A stretch of DNA of 64,000 nt from Acanthopleura granulata (taxonomy: Eukaryota; Mollusca; Polyplacophora; Chitonida; Chitonidae). Where the stretch lies: NCBI GenBank assembly GCA_016165875.1, contig JABBOT010000005.1, positions 186,001 through 250,000 of the forward strand, in the 5' to 3' direction. The notes under the pieces were generated by a model that did no database searches, had not been told where the DNA came from, and worked only from the letters and a program-made list of their open reading frames with translations. Made by a program: the position numbers and the translations under genes. This document shows positions 1 to 64,000 of the stretch, one piece after another (within the stretch, counting starts at the first letter, position 1; every line of letters starts with the position of its first letter).

Positions 1-234
1 TCTAGTGCAGGGAATCCACCTTGGTATAATGTTTCATAGCATTTGTCTAAGTAGTTATGATGATATAACAGTCACTTGGCCAATATGAACTCTGTTAGCT
101 TCAAGGATTCTAAAAATAATCCTTTAATATTTAATGTTGATATTGAAGTATTAGATATCCCAGAAGTTTTTTCACTTCAATTTTTGTGGAACTTTCCAAA
201 AGAAGTTCTACAGGGAGTGACTGTATTGACATAC

Positions 235-62109
<61,875 letters not shown>

Positions 62110-62121
<12 letters not shown>

Positions 62122-62265
62122 CTAAGGACAAAGAAAACAAAGAGTTACAGCAGGGACATACATACCAGCAGGACAGATTGCTCAGGACAGTGAAACCGAC
62201 GAGTTATATCAAGAACATTACCGGCTGGGCACATAGCGGGGGACAAAAAGAAAACATGAAGGACG
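62110..62265. repeat. Degenerate ~56-bp triplication of the EGF1 acceptor edge
   Basis: Three diverged units: 'gctgggcatatcgctaagga' (real edge), 'agcaggacagattgctcagg' and 'ggctgggcacatagcggggg', each followed by 'gacaaa.agaaaac'-like sequence. From 62266 to 64000 I see nothing further that I can name. Confidence 0.6.
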
Positions 62266-64000
62266 TTACATGTAGCGGGTGTGCCAGATAAAATGATATT
62301 TATCTTAAATTCGCAATTCTTCAAAATGTTCAGAATGTAAGACTTTGATATTTCACACATATATCTGATCATTCATGAATACCTAGGATGTCATAAGAGA
62401 TCTTCATGCAAAATGTGCTTGCAGCTCGAAACTGACAATGTGTTCATAACTGCAGGGTGTAAAGACTGCCGAAGCAATGATCCCCATTGCTCTACCCCCG
62501 CCCTCCTCCACCACTGGCGCTGTCGTGCATTGATGTGTGTGGGGTTTGGCAGAAAAGCGGCCCACGCACACACAGACAGCCTGTAGTGGAGTGGATTGTA
62601 CGAGTCTTTATTATAAACATAAATTATGGCAGATTTGGGTTCATTTACCCGCGCAAGGACAATATGGGTCCAAGGTAAGGTGACGACTGTTCTTTCGCAA
62701 TGACTAAGTTAGACGACGCCGATTCGCCCACAGAACGACATTACAATGACAGGAATGAACAAGCTTTAGAAGCTGGCTATGCAGTCGACAGGCGCTTTAC
62801 TCTGGACGCCTACAAGAGCTGATATTATCCCAGGCCTTGCTGTGGACTTGCGATGTTTTCTTGAAATCACCGTGTTTCCTGTGATACATACTTGCACATG
62901 TAGGCTATGAGTACCAAATCGTGATTCAACAAAGCCAGTTCTGTTTTCAGTCATAATTTGTAATAAGATTTTAGAGCTTATTTTACGGCTAAATATTAAA
63001 AAGTTTACTACTTCGTCAGTGTTGTCTGAGGACAAGTGGGTTAAAATTTCGACTCCCAGTACGAAAAACTAAGTATTGTGACGAGGTTTTAAAGTTTGAC
63101 TTATGTCAGAAATAACGTTCTGGCTTGGAGGACCCGGTACTCTTCTACAACGTTCTGTGTCATATATTTGCATTGGTGTTCCCAGCAATATATCAGCCAC
63201 GTATGCCTGGAATGGCACCTACTTTGTGGCCGAGTTGAAAAAGGAATATGAGAGCGTCCCACATTCAGATATCACTGAGAGTAAAAACTATAACTGTCCA
63301 ATAAGAATGCTGAATTGTATTGTATGTCGAAGTTTCTGATTCCTGACAGACTCTACCCTGTGACATTTGTTAAAGAAAAACAATTCAACATGTTTCTGTT
63401 TCTTTGAGTTTTGTTGTGTTTTTTCTGAGACAGACTTAAGTGGAACATTGTGTGTTTTGAGCACCCCAGGCTCTCCTGGCGTGGTACTTACCCCCTTATA
63501 CACCCGGCGCATGCGTGTCCCGACCATTTGACTTAAGTGCACTCTGCCTTGGTGAGGTATAGACATAACACAAATTTACAGTTTTTAAAGGGCGAGGACA
63601 GAGTTTCTGTTTAAGGATCAGGGTTTAATTTGTCAGCATTGAGTTTCAGAAATAGTGGAAAAATATGAACACTCCTGCATTCGCAGTCTGCTTTTCTTAT
63701 GGCCATGTTCAGCCGTGGGGCGTATAGGCTGGGCTAGAAAAACAATAGCCCATTTGAATTCGTAATGATTCAAAATGTTTACGTCCTCACACCTTAATAT
63801 GTCACACACATCGATCATTTGATGAATTTTAAACAAAAGTCATGCCTCATTTCGAGTCATGCCTGAAATGACCCCTGAAAGGCAGAATGACACCAAGATT
63901 TCAGATTGTTATATTTGTTGCTGTTTTAACATTACTACATCCGCTGTGCTGCAATTTCCTTGAAAGGTGTCAAATATCCATTAAATAATGTAGGTGAAAT

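Noticed and set aside
63288..63566. Possible upstream fibrillin exon ending at the GTAAGT near 63490
   Set aside because: The donor is good, but the peptide (VGTRMRRVYKG) has no signal peptide or FUN-domain character.

Overview
This is eukaryotic, intron-rich, A+T-leaning DNA carrying one very large gene on the minus strand: a fibrillin (FBN family). Its 5' end lies beyond position 64000 and its 3' end before position 1. I identify 58 coding exons between 62121 and 235, about 2,440 codons by my own sum. Every exon starts and ends in phase 1. Two tRNA-derived SINE families, a Tc1 element and a CR1/Jockey-group LINE suggest a lophotrochozoan invertebrate, most likely a mollusc. The species call is inference; the gene family call is firm.

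Read 5' to 3' (high to low coordinates), the domains are: EGF1 (62020), EGF2 (56246), EGF3 (55681), hybrid 1 (54698), cbEGF1-2 (49102, 48628), TB1 fused to EGF4 (45986, 45323), five cbEGFs (44014 to 40508), TB2 (39733), cbEGF7-9 (39090 to 36396), hybrid 2 (35352, 34786), cbEGF10 (34184), TB3 (33019, 32448), cbEGF11-22 (31751 to 18719), TB4 (17935), cbEGF23-24 (17147, 16383), TB5 (15937, 15359), cbEGF25-31 (14144 to 10706), TB6 (9898, 9032), cbEGF32-36 (8569 to 6454), TB7 (5583, 4692) and cbEGF37-39 (1813, 1143, 235). The numbers are those of human fibrillin-1, recalled from memory. The order is collinear with three differences: one extra cbEGF between EGF4 and TB2, no proline- or glycine-rich unique region after TB1, and no RGD in TB4. 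The signal peptide and FUN domain upstream, and cbEGF40-43 with the C-terminal propeptide downstream, are outside the window.

The introns are crowded with repeats: minisatellites at 1949-2817, 4427-4686, 5036-5320, 21690-22865, 26297-27872, 30585-30833, 47720-48300 and 57770-58330; SINE copies throughout; a dead Tc1 element (2822-4355); a 5'-truncated LINE (49805-52410); and a roughly 3.1 kb long-terminal-inverted-repeat element with a second inverted-repeat element nested in it (57347-60490).

The most unusual signal is that several tandem arrays are built from the edge of a fibrillin exon together with its own splice site. The largest has 16 partial copies of the cbEGF20 exon and donor (20085-21480). 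Smaller cases lie at TB7, TB6, cbEGF23, cbEGF12, the fourth cbEGF after EGF4, TB1 and EGF1. Some of these extra splice sites could in principle be used.
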